Below are positions 9,706 to 17,747 of a stretch of 64,000 nucleotides of DNA, piece by piece (the first letter of the stretch is position 1; every line of letters starts with the position of its first letter). A program made the position numbers and the translations under genes. This stretch comes from JAJVID01 sp035714085 (GTDB taxonomy: Bacteria > Acidobacteriota > Blastocatellia > RBC074): the NCBI GenBank assembly GCA_035714085.1, contig DASTMP010000362.1:39209-103208 (forward strand), written 5' to 3'. The notes beneath the pieces were generated by a model. The model did not search any database and was not told the DNA's origin. It was given only the letters and a program-made list of their open reading frames with translations.

Positions 9706-11184
9706 TTACTCCGGCGCTTGTAATTGGAACTCCGCGAATTTACCCTCCTTTGTCAGCCTAATCCTGCAGAATAGGATTCTCTCCTTAAAAGTAAACCTAT
9801 AACGATAAAGGCGACTGCCGCCTTCTTCGTTACGCTCAATGAGTTCCACTGAACCGACCGTTCCTAGTGATTTGAAATACGCTCTTGGTTGTTCAGAGAG
9901 CAATTGATTCCTTAGTTCGGGCACGCATAGATTGGGATTGGCTGTGCCCAGAGTAAGATCACGTAATAGTTCCTTAACCATAGCGGTCACCTTTGGCTCA
10001 TTATCTTCGATCACCTTTACCGAAAGCGGTCCAAGTTCGGGATTGTAAATCCAGGCTATATTGCGCGCGATATTTTCAAGGTTTGCCGGCGCCAGATTGC
10101 TGAGGACTACGATAGTCAGTTTGTCGTCCACATATCGCCTGATATATGCCGTGAATCCCTGCCAGGCTCCGCCGTGATAGACGATGCGCCGCCCCGGCGC
10201 TCCCCCTAATCTCCAGCCGAAGCCATATGGATATGTCTGGCCGTTGTTCAGTTTCACCGCCGTCCACATCTGCTCGAGAGACGATTTCTTGAGAATCTTT
10301 TCGCCGTAGAGGGCCGCGTCCCACTTCGCCATATCGATAGCCGTGAGATAAAGCGCACCGTCGCCAGTGGTGTTGAGAGTAGGCGAAACCCATTCCTGAT
10401 TCTTCAGCTCTCCATTGACGAGCCGGTATCCGGCGGCGCGGTTCGGGACGATGTCAGCCTCGCTGATTATTCGAGCTGTTTTCATGTCGAGCGGTTTGAA
10501 AATGCGTTCCTTGATAAAATCTCCGTAAAATTTCCCGGTTACTTTGCTGATTAAAACGCCGAGCGTCATATATCCCAGATTGCTGTAGCCCCACTGTTCA
10601 CCAGTCTGGAAAGCCAGAGGAATCTGCGCCGCGCGCTTTAACAGTTCATCTTCCGTGTAGTCGCGGCGGAAATCAAAATCTCTCGGGTAACCGGTCATGC
10701 CTGAGGTGTGCGTGAGCAGATGTCGCACGGTGATATCCTTCCAGCTCTCCGGCGCATCGGTGAAGTACTTGTTGATTCGGTCGTCGAGCTTGATCTTGCC
10801 TTCTTCGACAAGGATCATCGCGGCGGCCGCAGTAAACTGTTTGCCAACTGACCCGGATTGAAAAATAGTTTCCGGTTTGACCGAAACCTGATGTTCGACG
10901 TTAGCCAGTCCATAACCTTTGGCCAGAACGATCTCGCCAGCTTTTATGACCGTGAGTGAGAGCCCTGGGATACGCTGCCTTTGCATCTCGAGATTGGTAT
11001 ACTCGTCAACTTTGGCTTGCATACCCTCTTGCGCAGCGAAGTTAGTGACAAAGGCCGTGTTTGCTCCAATGCCCAGCGCCAGCGTCAGCGCGGCCACTGC
11101 GGTGAAGCCTGGACTCCTGCGCAGTGTCCGCAGCTCGTAGCGGAGATCCTGTATCAAGTTTTCAATCATGGTTGTGTTCATCAT
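9706..11184 (-). CDS. Chimera: ADOP permease N-terminus fused to class-C beta-lactamase-family serine hydrolase
   Basis: About 492 residues. Residues ~6-44 (IENLIQDLRYELRTLRRSPG, then ALTLALGIGANTA) are the start of an ADOP permease through its first helix. From residue 45 on the protein is a beta-lactamase/PBP4*-type serine hydrolase: SVGK (Ser112, Lys115), YSN (Tyr201-Asn203) and HGG (339-341) are all present, with HLLTHTSGM between. The borrowed ADOP helix probably now serves as a signal anchor placing the hydrolase outside the inner membrane. The C-terminal ~100 residues form a small extra domain seen in many such hydrolases. The ATG at 11184 after TAAGGG is the chosen start; ATGs at 11181 and 11169 and a TTG at 11202 are alternatives. 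It lies between two genuine ADOP genes, the likely source of the N-terminus. Confidence 0.85.
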   Translation of the reverse strand: MMNTTMIENLIQDLRYELRTLRRSPGFTAVAALTLALGIGANTAFVTNFAAQEGMQAKVDEYTNLEMQRQRIPGLSLTVIKAGEIVLAKGYGLANVEHQVSVKPETIFQSGSVGKQFTAAAAMILVEEGKIKLDDRINKYFTDAPESWKDITVRHLLTHTSGMTGYPRDFDFRRDYTEDELLKRAAQIPLAFQTGEQWGYSNLGYMTLGVLISKVTGKFYGDFIKERIFKPLDMKTARIISEADIVPNRAAGYRLVNGELKNQEWVSPTLNTTGDGALYLTAIDMAKWDAALYGEKILKKSSLEQMWTAVKLNNGQTYPYGFGWRLGGAPGRRIVYHGGAWQGFTAYIRRYVDDKLTIVVLSNLAPANLENIARNIAWIYNPELGPLSVKVIEDNEPKVTAMVKELLRDLTLGTANPNLCVPELRNQLLSEQPRAYFKSLGTVGSVELIERNEEGGSRLYRYRFTFKERILFCRIRLTKEGKFAEFQLQAPE

Positions 11185-11274
11185 CGCCCTTACGAAGTTC
11201 AAGTTATCGAAGGCCTCGCGGTCATTATCCTACATCCTTGATTACTGGAATCATTTCGGAGGAACGGATCGCGC

Positions 11275-13998
11275 CTACTCACTGCGAAGCGCCACCATTG
11301 GGTCTACTTTCGTCGCCCGCCGCGCCGGGAGGTAACAAGCCAGCAGCGCTACTATCGGAAACAGCAGCGCGATAACAAGGAAAGGCGCCGGATCAGTCGC
11401 GCTCACGCCGACTAACAGGTCTTTGATCAATCGCGTTAAACCAAGCGCGGCGATCAGACCGATCCCCATACCGATCAGGGTCAAAGTCATTCCCTGTTTG
11501 ACGACAAGTCCAAGCACGTCGCGTGTCTGCGCGCCCAGCGCCATACGCACGCCGATTTCATGGTTTCGCTGCACGACCATGTAAGACAGAACGCCATAGA
11601 GCCCGACCGCGGCCAACAGCAAGGCGAGCGCCGCAAACAGCCCCATTAAAAATGTGTTGAACCGCTGCGGTTTGAGCGAATCGTAAATGCGGGCTTCCAT
11701 TGTGGCGACTTTCGCGAACGGCAGATCGGGGTCTACGGAATGAATCTGGCGTCGCACTGCGCTGACAAGCGAGACAGGGTCTTTCGTCGATCGCACCAGC
11801 AGAGTGGAGGAATTAAGGACCAGCGTAGACTGCGGCGCCTGCGTCAGTGGTATATACGCGGCTTCCAGGGGTTCCTTCCCCAATATGAGTTGGCGGTGGT
11901 TTTTAACGATACCCACCACCGTAAGCCATGAAAATTTCTCCACGCCCCTGGGAAGCATGCCCGGTTGAATCAGATTGTCCGGCAAACCCAGCTTGATGCG
12001 TTTGCCCAGCGGATATTCTCCGTGGAAAAACTTGTCCGCCGCCGCTTGATTGATAATTGCGACTGGCTCGGAATTCGATGTGTCCTGCGCCGTAAAACCG
12101 CGTCCGAGAATCAACGGCGTACCGAGCGCGCCGATAGCGTCTCCGTGTGTAATTAAATAACGGCATATCCTGTCGGAAAGGTCTTCAAGATTGTTAAAAA
12201 ACTGGCCTTCGCGGATGAGCGGCAGGGCCGCCCCGAAATTGGTGAACGGCGCGCCATTCATAAACGCGGCGGATTCGACGCCGGGCATCGCCTTCACGCG
12301 TTCCATCGCCTCACGATAAAAGAGTTCGAGTTGTTGCGGCTCGCGGTATTTGTCGGACGATAGCGACAGATCGATCGTCAGCAGGGATTCCATATTGAAT
12401 CCTAGATCCACTTGCTGCAGGCGCGCGAAACTTTTGATCAGCAGTCCTGCCCCGACCAGCAGGACGACGGACATCGCGACTTCGAGAATGACCAGCGCGC
12501 CGCGCGTCCGTTGACTGCCGGAGGCGCCGGCGCCAGGGCGCGTGGCTGTTCTCAATCCCTCAAGAGCGGCGCCTCTGGAAAATCGCAGCGCGGGGAGCAG
12601 GCTGCAAATCAATATCGTCAGCAGGGTGATAAACAGGGTAAAGCCCAGCGCTTGCGCATTGATGACAATGTTGGCTTCGGCGGGAATGAGATCTTCCGGC
12701 ACTAGCTTCAAAATTAATTCCAATCCCGATCTTGCCAGCAATAAGCCTGCGAGACCGCCGAGCAAGGCTAGTGGCAGGGACTCCAATAATAATTGGCGAA
12801 GGAGGCGCGCGCGGCCTGCTCCCAGCGCCGCGCGGATCGCCAGTTCCTGCGCGCGTCCGGCGTCGCGAGCTATCAGCAGGTTTGCGACATTGGCGCAGGC
12901 GATCAATAACACAAGCCCGACGGCGCCCAGCAGCGCAAACAGCGCCAGACGAAATGTGTTTGGTCCCGCTTCGGCCCCCGCTTCGCCCAGCGGGACGATC
13001 TTCGCTCCAAAATCTTTGTTCGAGTCGGGATACTGCGAGGCCAGGCGCGCGGCAATCAAACTCAATTCCGCGCGCGCCTGCGTAATTGTTACGTCCGGTT
13101 TCAGACGTCCCACGGCCCCGGTATTGCTAAAGAACCTGCGGTTGGTGGCGTAATCCTCGTTCCCAAACAGGCCGTAGGGAACCCATATCTCAGTTCCCCA
13201 GAATTTGAACTGAGGCGGCATCACGCCGATGACCGTATAAGCCTGATTGTCGAGCAGCATCGTGCGGCCGATGACGTCGCTCTCTCCGCTAAAGCGACTT
13301 TGCCAGAACGCATAACTCAGTACCACCGTACGTGATGAATCGAGCCGGTTGTCCTGCTCCGTGAAAACGCGACCGAGGTGTGGCGGGAGTTTGAGCAACG
13401 GGAAGGCTTCTGGGGAAATCATCGCGCCGTTGACAAATATTGGCTCGACGCCGCCAGTCAAACTAAATGTCTGAGTGCGCGCCGCAGCCAGATGGGTAAA
13501 ACTGGTTTGCTGTTTCTGCCAGTCCAGAAAGTTCGGGTAGGTGACGGAAATTGTATCCGCTGAACGCTTCAAATCGTATTGTGACAAATACATGATCTGA
13601 TCGGCGTCCGGATAGGGCCACGGATTGAGCAGAACGGCGTTCACCACACTGAAAATCGCAGTATTAGCGCCGATCCCTAGGGCCAGAGTGAGCGCCGCGA
13701 CAGTCGTGAAGCCCTTATGCTTGAGCAGCATTCGCGCGCCGTAACGCAAGTCCTGAAAGAGTGTATCGAGGAGTCTGATTCCACGCATATCGCGATGTTC
13801 CTCCTTAAGGAATGTCACATTTCCAAATTGGCGGCGGGCAGCCAACTTGGCCTGTCCCTCCGTCATCCCCTGGCTAACATATCGGTTGGTAAGCAGGCGC
13901 AGGTGCTCCTCGATCTCCTCGTCGAGTTCTCGATCCGCGCTGTGATCTCTGAACAATCCCCGAAGCCTGGCCACGACTGCGCGAAAATAATCGATCAT
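11275..13998 (-). CDS. ADOP-family ABC transporter permease (FtsX/MacB type)
   Basis: 907 residues from the ATG at 13998, which is two bases after the PadR stop and preceded by GGAG inside the end of padR; translational coupling is likely. The N-terminus MIDYFRAVVARLRGLFRDHS aligns with the start of the next ADOP downstream, which argues against a longer start at 14058. The architecture is soluble head, first helix (AALTLALGIGANTAIFSVVNA), MacB-like periplasmic domain, FtsX block (LLIACANVANLLIARDAGRA), second periplasmic domain and C-terminal FtsX block (GVLSYMVVQRNHEIGVRMAL) ending ACYLPARRATKVDPMVALRSE. It probably forms an operon with padR. No ATPase gene is nearby and the substrate is unknown. 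Confidence 0.93.
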   Translation of the reverse strand: MIDYFRAVVARLRGLFRDHSADRELDEEIEEHLRLLTNRYVSQGMTEGQAKLAARRQFGNVTFLKEEHRDMRGIRLLDTLFQDLRYGARMLLKHKGFTTVAALTLALGIGANTAIFSVVNAVLLNPWPYPDADQIMYLSQYDLKRSADTISVTYPNFLDWQKQQTSFTHLAAARTQTFSLTGGVEPIFVNGAMISPEAFPLLKLPPHLGRVFTEQDNRLDSSRTVVLSYAFWQSRFSGESDVIGRTMLLDNQAYTVIGVMPPQFKFWGTEIWVPYGLFGNEDYATNRRFFSNTGAVGRLKPDVTITQARAELSLIAARLASQYPDSNKDFGAKIVPLGEAGAEAGPNTFRLALFALLGAVGLVLLIACANVANLLIARDAGRAQELAIRAALGAGRARLLRQLLLESLPLALLGGLAGLLLARSGLELILKLVPEDLIPAEANIVINAQALGFTLFITLLTILICSLLPALRFSRGAALEGLRTATRPGAGASGSQRTRGALVILEVAMSVVLLVGAGLLIKSFARLQQVDLGFNMESLLTIDLSLSSDKYREPQQLELFYREAMERVKAMPGVESAAFMNGAPFTNFGAALPLIREGQFFNNLEDLSDRICRYLITHGDAIGALGTPLILGRGFTAQDTSNSEPVAIINQAAADKFFHGEYPLGKRIKLGLPDNLIQPGMLPRGVEKFSWLTVVGIVKNHRQLILGKEPLEAAYIPLTQAPQSTLVLNSSTLLVRSTKDPVSLVSAVRRQIHSVDPDLPFAKVATMEARIYDSLKPQRFNTFLMGLFAALALLLAAVGLYGVLSYMVVQRNHEIGVRMALGAQTRDVLGLVVKQGMTLTLIGMGIGLIAALGLTRLIKDLLVGVSATDPAPFLVIALLFPIVALLACYLPARRATKVDPMVALRSE

Positions 13999-14000
13999 CG

Positions 14001-14363
14001 CTACTCCTGGCCCTCCAGCCTCAACAAGCGGGCGATCACTCCGGCGATCCGCTCCCAATTCTCCGTCTCGCGCGCGAGCTGTTTACGACCGCTTTTCGTG
14101 ATCGAATAGTATTTAGCCTTGCAATTGTTTTCCGATGCGCCCCACTCTGAAGAGATCCAATTCCGCTGCTGAAGCCTCAGGAGCGAGGTATAGACCGTTC
14201 CCTCATTCAATTGAAGAACCTGTTCGGGCGCCTGCTCGATCCGGCGGGCGATGCCATAGCCGCGCTGTGGCGCGAGCGCGTCGAGAACTTTCAATACCAT
14301 CAGGTCGAGCGTCCCCTGGAGGACTTTTGATTTCTGCGCCTCTGTATTCTGTTCTTTGGACAT
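14001..14363 (-). CDS. PadR-family transcriptional regulator
   Basis: 120 residues, the usual size for the short PadR class that controls ADOP genes. The winged helix reads KVLQGTLDLMVLKVLDAL, then RGYGIARRIEQ..LNEGTVYTSLLRLQQRNWISSEWG and YYSITKSGRKQLARETENW. It binds DNA as a dimer, usually repressing its own operon and the neighbouring permease until a ligand binds. Two bases separate its stop from the ADOP start, so the two form one unit. The 110 bp upstream (14364-14474) should hold the promoter and operator, but I could not pick clear boxes there. Confidence 0.92.
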   Translation of the reverse strand: MSKEQNTEAQKSKVLQGTLDLMVLKVLDALAPQRGYGIARRIEQAPEQVLQLNEGTVYTSLLRLQQRNWISSEWGASENNCKAKYYSITKSGRKQLARETENWERIAGVIARLLRLEGQE

Positions 14364-14474
14364 GCCAAAGAAAATACGCTTCTTCCCTTGGAGTGTCCAT
14401 AGGGAAAGCGCAAAGATGCGGCGCGAAGGGTAGGGAAATCAAAATGGGAGCTAGAACGGGTATCTGAATGTCGT

Positions 14475-17177
14475 TCACCTGGCGCGCGGGTCGCGCAGCA
14501 CGCGCAACGGTTCGGTGTGGCTCTTGCCGTTCACCGTCAGCCTCACGGTGTAAGTTCCTGGCAGCGCCGCGGCGGCGCGCTCGCCGAAGGGGCCGGGGCG
14601 TGGCGTATTTCCCGCCGGCGTTGGCCGCAGGTCCCACACCCAGCGATGCATTCCCGCGGTCGCGGGAAGCGGCGCGGGCGCGGGTCGCCAGACGGGCGCT
14701 ACGTTCAGCGTTTCAGGATTGACAGGCTGCGCGCGATCTTCGCTGGAATAGCGGCGAACCACCGCGCCTGCCGGGTCGAGGATTTCTATTACCACCGGCC
14801 CCGATGCTGCAGACTTGAGGTAGTAATCAATCGTTGCGCCGTCAGGCGGATTGTCCAGAAGCGGCTCGTCCAGCGGCAGCGGCGTGCCATGCGCGCCGCC
14901 TGCCGGCAGGTCATAAGCGTCCGCCGGGCGGAACAGATGCGCGTCCGATTGCGCCACTTGATCGTTGAATTGCCGCAGCGGCGTGATGTTGTCCAGCGCC
15001 CAGAAGCCGCGCCCGTGCGTGGCCACGATCAAATCGTCGCCGTGAATATCGAAGTCGCGCATCGAGCACGGCGGCAGGTTCAGTTGCAGCGACTGCCACT
15101 CGTCGCCGTCATTGAATGAAACAAAGACGCCCAACTCCGTGCCCGCGAACAGCAGCCCATGCCGCTGCGGGTCTTCCTTAACGGTTTGCATGTAAACGCC
15201 CGGCGTCAAGCCGCTGGTGATCTTCTGCCAGGTTTGGCCCATGTCGCGCGTGCGGTAGATGTACGGTTCGTTATCGGTCAGGCGATGCCGATCAATTGCG
15301 GCGTAAGCAGTGTTCACGTCGAAGTGCGACGCTTCCATCATTACCACTTTGCTCCAGCCGGTGAGCGCGGGCGGCGTGACGTTCCGCCAAGTTTTGCCGT
15401 TGTCGTCGGTCAGTTGAATGTAACCGTCGTCAGTGCCGATCCAGATTCGCTCGGCGCGCAGCGGCGAAGGCGCAATCGTGTATATCACCCCGCGCCGTTT
15501 ATTTTCGGGAGCGTTGGCGGCGGCGGCTTCGTCCAGGTTTGAGGGCGCGCCGGGATCTTCTCGCGTCAGGTCGGGGCCGATTTGCGCCCAGCTCTCGCCG
15601 CCGTTGGTCGTTTTGAACAGGAACTGATTGCCGTAATAGAGCGCCCGCGGATCGGCTTTGGAAAAGACCAGCGGCGAAGTCCAGGTGTGGCGCGCCGGTT
15701 CGGTCATCCCGCGCTCGGGCGACACGTTTTTGGTTTCGCCAGTCAGCATGTTGCAGCGCGTGACGCGGTCGCCGAACAGAATTTCAGGATGCAGCGGATC
15801 GGGCGCGGTGTAGCCGTTCTCGTCGCCCGCGCACAGCCCCGCCCAATCGGCCAGCGTGATCTTGCCGCGATCGCTGCGGTGCGGGACGCCGATCGCGCCG
15901 CTGTCCTGCTGCGCGCCAGTCACCCAATAGGGGAAGCGATAATCCGCTGCGACGTGGTAAATCTGCGCTGTCGGCTGATTGTACCAACTGCTCCAGGTCG
16001 CGCCATTATCCACGCTGACAACCGCGCCCTGATCGGATCCGGTGATCATCCGCGTCGGGTCATCTGGGTCAATCCAGATTTCCTGATAATCATCGCCGCC
16101 CGGCGCGCCTTTAATCGGCGTGAAGCTTTTGCCGCCATCGGTCGAACGATACAGCGCTGTGTTCGGCACGTAGACGATGTCGGCGTTCTTCGTGTCCACC
16201 GCGATCTTGCAGAAGTACCAACCCCGTCCCCACAGTCGCGTGTCTTTTGAAATCTGCGCCCATGTAGCCCCAGCGTCGTTTGAAACGTAAAGTCCGCCCC
16301 CTTCCTTCACGTCCACGATGGCGTAGACGCGATTGCGATTGGTCGGCGCGACGGCAATGCCGATGCGTCCCAGATTCGCGCCCGGTTTGTCAGCCGGCAA
16401 ACCTTGCGTCAGTGGGCGCCACGTCGAACCACCGTCCATTGATTTGTAGATGCCGCCGCCCGGCCCGTACGAAGGCGGATATATACTCCATGGCGTGCGC
16501 CGCGTGTTCCACAAACTGGCATAGATGATCCGCGCATCTTGCGGATCGAAGGCCAAGTCCGCCGCGCCGACGCTCTCGTTTTTGAACAATACTTGTTCCC
16601 AGGTCTTGCCGCCGTCGCGCGAACGGAAGACGCCGCGATCCGGATTCGGGCCGTAGACGTGCCCGAGCGCCGCGACAAACACCACGTCGGGATTTTTCGG
16701 ATCGACAATGACGCGCCCGATCTGCCGCGTGTCGTCCAGTCCTATGTGCGCCCATGTCTTTCCGGCGTCGGTGGATTTGTACATTCCGTTGCCGTAGGAA
16801 ATCTGCGAACGCACATCGGTCTCGCCCGTGCCGACGTAGATGACGTTTGGATTTGAAGGCGCGACCGCCAGCGCGCCGATGGAAGCGACGGGCTGCGAAT
16901 CGAAGATCGGCGTCCACGTCCGTCCCACATTGGTTGATTTCCACACGCCACCGCCGACCGAACCGAAGTAAAAAGTATTGGGTTGCCCTCGAACGCCGGT
17001 CACGCCGTTGACGCGCCCGCCGCGAAACGGCCCGATGGAACGCCAACGCAAGCTGGAGTAAAGGCTGCCGTCGTATTGCTGCTGGGCCGAAGCCAGCGTC
17101 AAAAAGCCGACAACTGCGATTGCGGCGCCGCAAAGCGCAAGCGATGCGCGCGCAATCGCTTTTTGCGAACAGAACAT
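14475..17177 (-). CDS. Exported sortilin/VPS10-type BNR-repeat beta-propeller protein
   Basis: About 900 residues. AAGGAG nine bases before the ATG at 17177, followed by the signal peptide MFCSQKAIARASLALCGAAI.., supports this start over an in-frame ATG 27 codons upstream. Many BNR/Asp-box motifs (GVWKSTNVGRTW, MYKSTDAGKTW, VFRSRDGGKTW, IYKSMDGGSTW, LYRSTDGGKSF) run along the chain, giving two tandem propellers. The C-terminal ~180 residues form a beta-sandwich with WVWDLRPTPAGNTPRPGPFG and a repeat-like RLTVNGKSHTEPLRVLRDP. Such proteins are frequent in Acidobacteriota and often annotated as glycosyl hydrolases, but no catalytic residues support that. Secreted binding or scaffold roles are as likely. 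Confidence 0.88.
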   Translation of the reverse strand: MFCSQKAIARASLALCGAAIAVVGFLTLASAQQQYDGSLYSSLRWRSIGPFRGGRVNGVTGVRGQPNTFYFGSVGGGVWKSTNVGRTWTPIFDSQPVASIGALAVAPSNPNVIYVGTGETDVRSQISYGNGMYKSTDAGKTWAHIGLDDTRQIGRVIVDPKNPDVVFVAALGHVYGPNPDRGVFRSRDGGKTWEQVLFKNESVGAADLAFDPQDARIIYASLWNTRRTPWSIYPPSYGPGGGIYKSMDGGSTWRPLTQGLPADKPGANLGRIGIAVAPTNRNRVYAIVDVKEGGGLYVSNDAGATWAQISKDTRLWGRGWYFCKIAVDTKNADIVYVPNTALYRSTDGGKSFTPIKGAPGGDDYQEIWIDPDDPTRMITGSDQGAVVSVDNGATWSSWYNQPTAQIYHVAADYRFPYWVTGAQQDSGAIGVPHRSDRGKITLADWAGLCAGDENGYTAPDPLHPEILFGDRVTRCNMLTGETKNVSPERGMTEPARHTWTSPLVFSKADPRALYYGNQFLFKTTNGGESWAQIGPDLTREDPGAPSNLDEAAAANAPENKRRGVIYTIAPSPLRAERIWIGTDDGYIQLTDDNGKTWRNVTPPALTGWSKVVMMEASHFDVNTAYAAIDRHRLTDNEPYIYRTRDMGQTWQKITSGLTPGVYMQTVKEDPQRHGLLFAGTELGVFVSFNDGDEWQSLQLNLPPCSMRDFDIHGDDLIVATHGRGFWALDNITPLRQFNDQVAQSDAHLFRPADAYDLPAGGAHGTPLPLDEPLLDNPPDGATIDYYLKSAASGPVVIEILDPAGAVVRRYSSEDRAQPVNPETLNVAPVWRPAPAPLPATAGMHRWVWDLRPTPAGNTPRPGPFGERAAAALPGTYTVRLTVNGKSHTEPLRVLRDPRAR

Positions 17178-17254
17178 ATGTGATTGCTCCTTGCAGAGAT
17201 TGGTGATTGAAGTCCGGCCCATTTTCCTCTGACTTTGCCAATCAGTACAGACTG

Positions 17255-17449
17255 TCATTCAGACTGAAGCGCCCAGAACCTCGCAAGGGTAAGCCAAAAC
17301 AGTCGATCTTGAAATTGCAGTGAGGGTCGTTTAGCAGTTCGGTTGAGGATGGCGAGTTGTTGTCGAAGGGCGAGGATTTCCGCCATCAGTTCCAGGCGAG
17401 GAGCATAAAAGGATCGAGCAAGGAAAAGGAGAAAAGGGGAGAGGGTCAT
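17255..17449 (-). pseudogene. Transposase/integrase N-terminal remnant, copy 1
   Basis: 64 codons beginning MTLSPFLLFLARSFYAPRLE and continuing with LALRQQLAILNRTAKRPSLQ, DRLFWLTLARFW and ALQSE. This is the N-terminal region of an integrase-core transposase of the IS481/IS3-like type; the catalytic DDE core is absent. Most of it lies in a 281-bp repeat (17288-17568) with a second copy at 20997-21277. In this copy the family-like sequence runs a few codons past the repeat edge (LARFW), so copy 1 keeps slightly more of the ancestral gene. It cannot transpose on its own. Confidence 0.75.
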
Positions 17450-17568
17450 AAACGAGAAGCAAGATCATAAAAACCGGGTTCGTAAAGTTGTTGAGTAGTA
17501 TTAAATGGATGTGGCTTGTAAGCGCAAGAGACTAAAGCTCGGACGGAATTTTCGGTACTTACAGGCGC
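17288..17568. repeat. 281-bp direct repeat, copy 1
   Basis: Near-identical to 20997-21277, in the same orientation, with no indel (constant offset 3709) and only scattered substitutions. It starts GGTAAGCCAAAACAGTCG and ends TTCGGTACTTACAGGCGC. It contains the transposase N-terminal scar and about 120 bp of its upstream region. The pair brackets the ankyrin/cytochrome gene and the ECF sigma gene, so recombination between copies could delete that segment. Confidence 0.9.
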
Positions 17569-17574
17569 TGTCAC

Positions 17575-17709
17575 TCATTTGACCTTCGTGACTTTAATCT
17601 CTTGCGCGCCGCCGTGGATGACTAAGTGCGTATTCCCGTCCAGTCCCTGCGCCTTTTCTCTGAGCGACTCTTCTCCGAACGCGCGGAGGGCCGCTTCAGC
17701 CGAATAATA
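17575..17709 (-). pseudogene. C-terminal gene fragment of unknown origin
   Basis: A minus-strand open frame without a start codon reads YYSAEAALRAFGEESLREKA.., then THLVIHGGAQEIKVTKVK-stop. It is bounded upstream by an in-frame TGA and abuts the edge of the 281-bp repeat. The alternating basic/hydrophobic end recalls small DUF2188-like proteins, but that is a guess. It is probably the tail of a gene cut by the insertion that left the repeat. Confidence 0.4.
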
Positions 17710-17747
17710 CTCTCACTTCGTACAGATTGGCGCAAAAGCCTCCCACA

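Noticed and set aside
9138..9761. Plus-strand frame of 207 codons antisense to the ADOP gene
   Set aside because: The composition is that of the reverse frame of a high-G+C gene; it overlaps conserved ADOP coding sequence.
14475..17177. Glycosyl hydrolase function for the BNR protein
   Set aside because: The BNR/Asp-box repeats are structural and no sialidase-type catalytic residues are seen; kept as a propeller protein without an enzyme claim.
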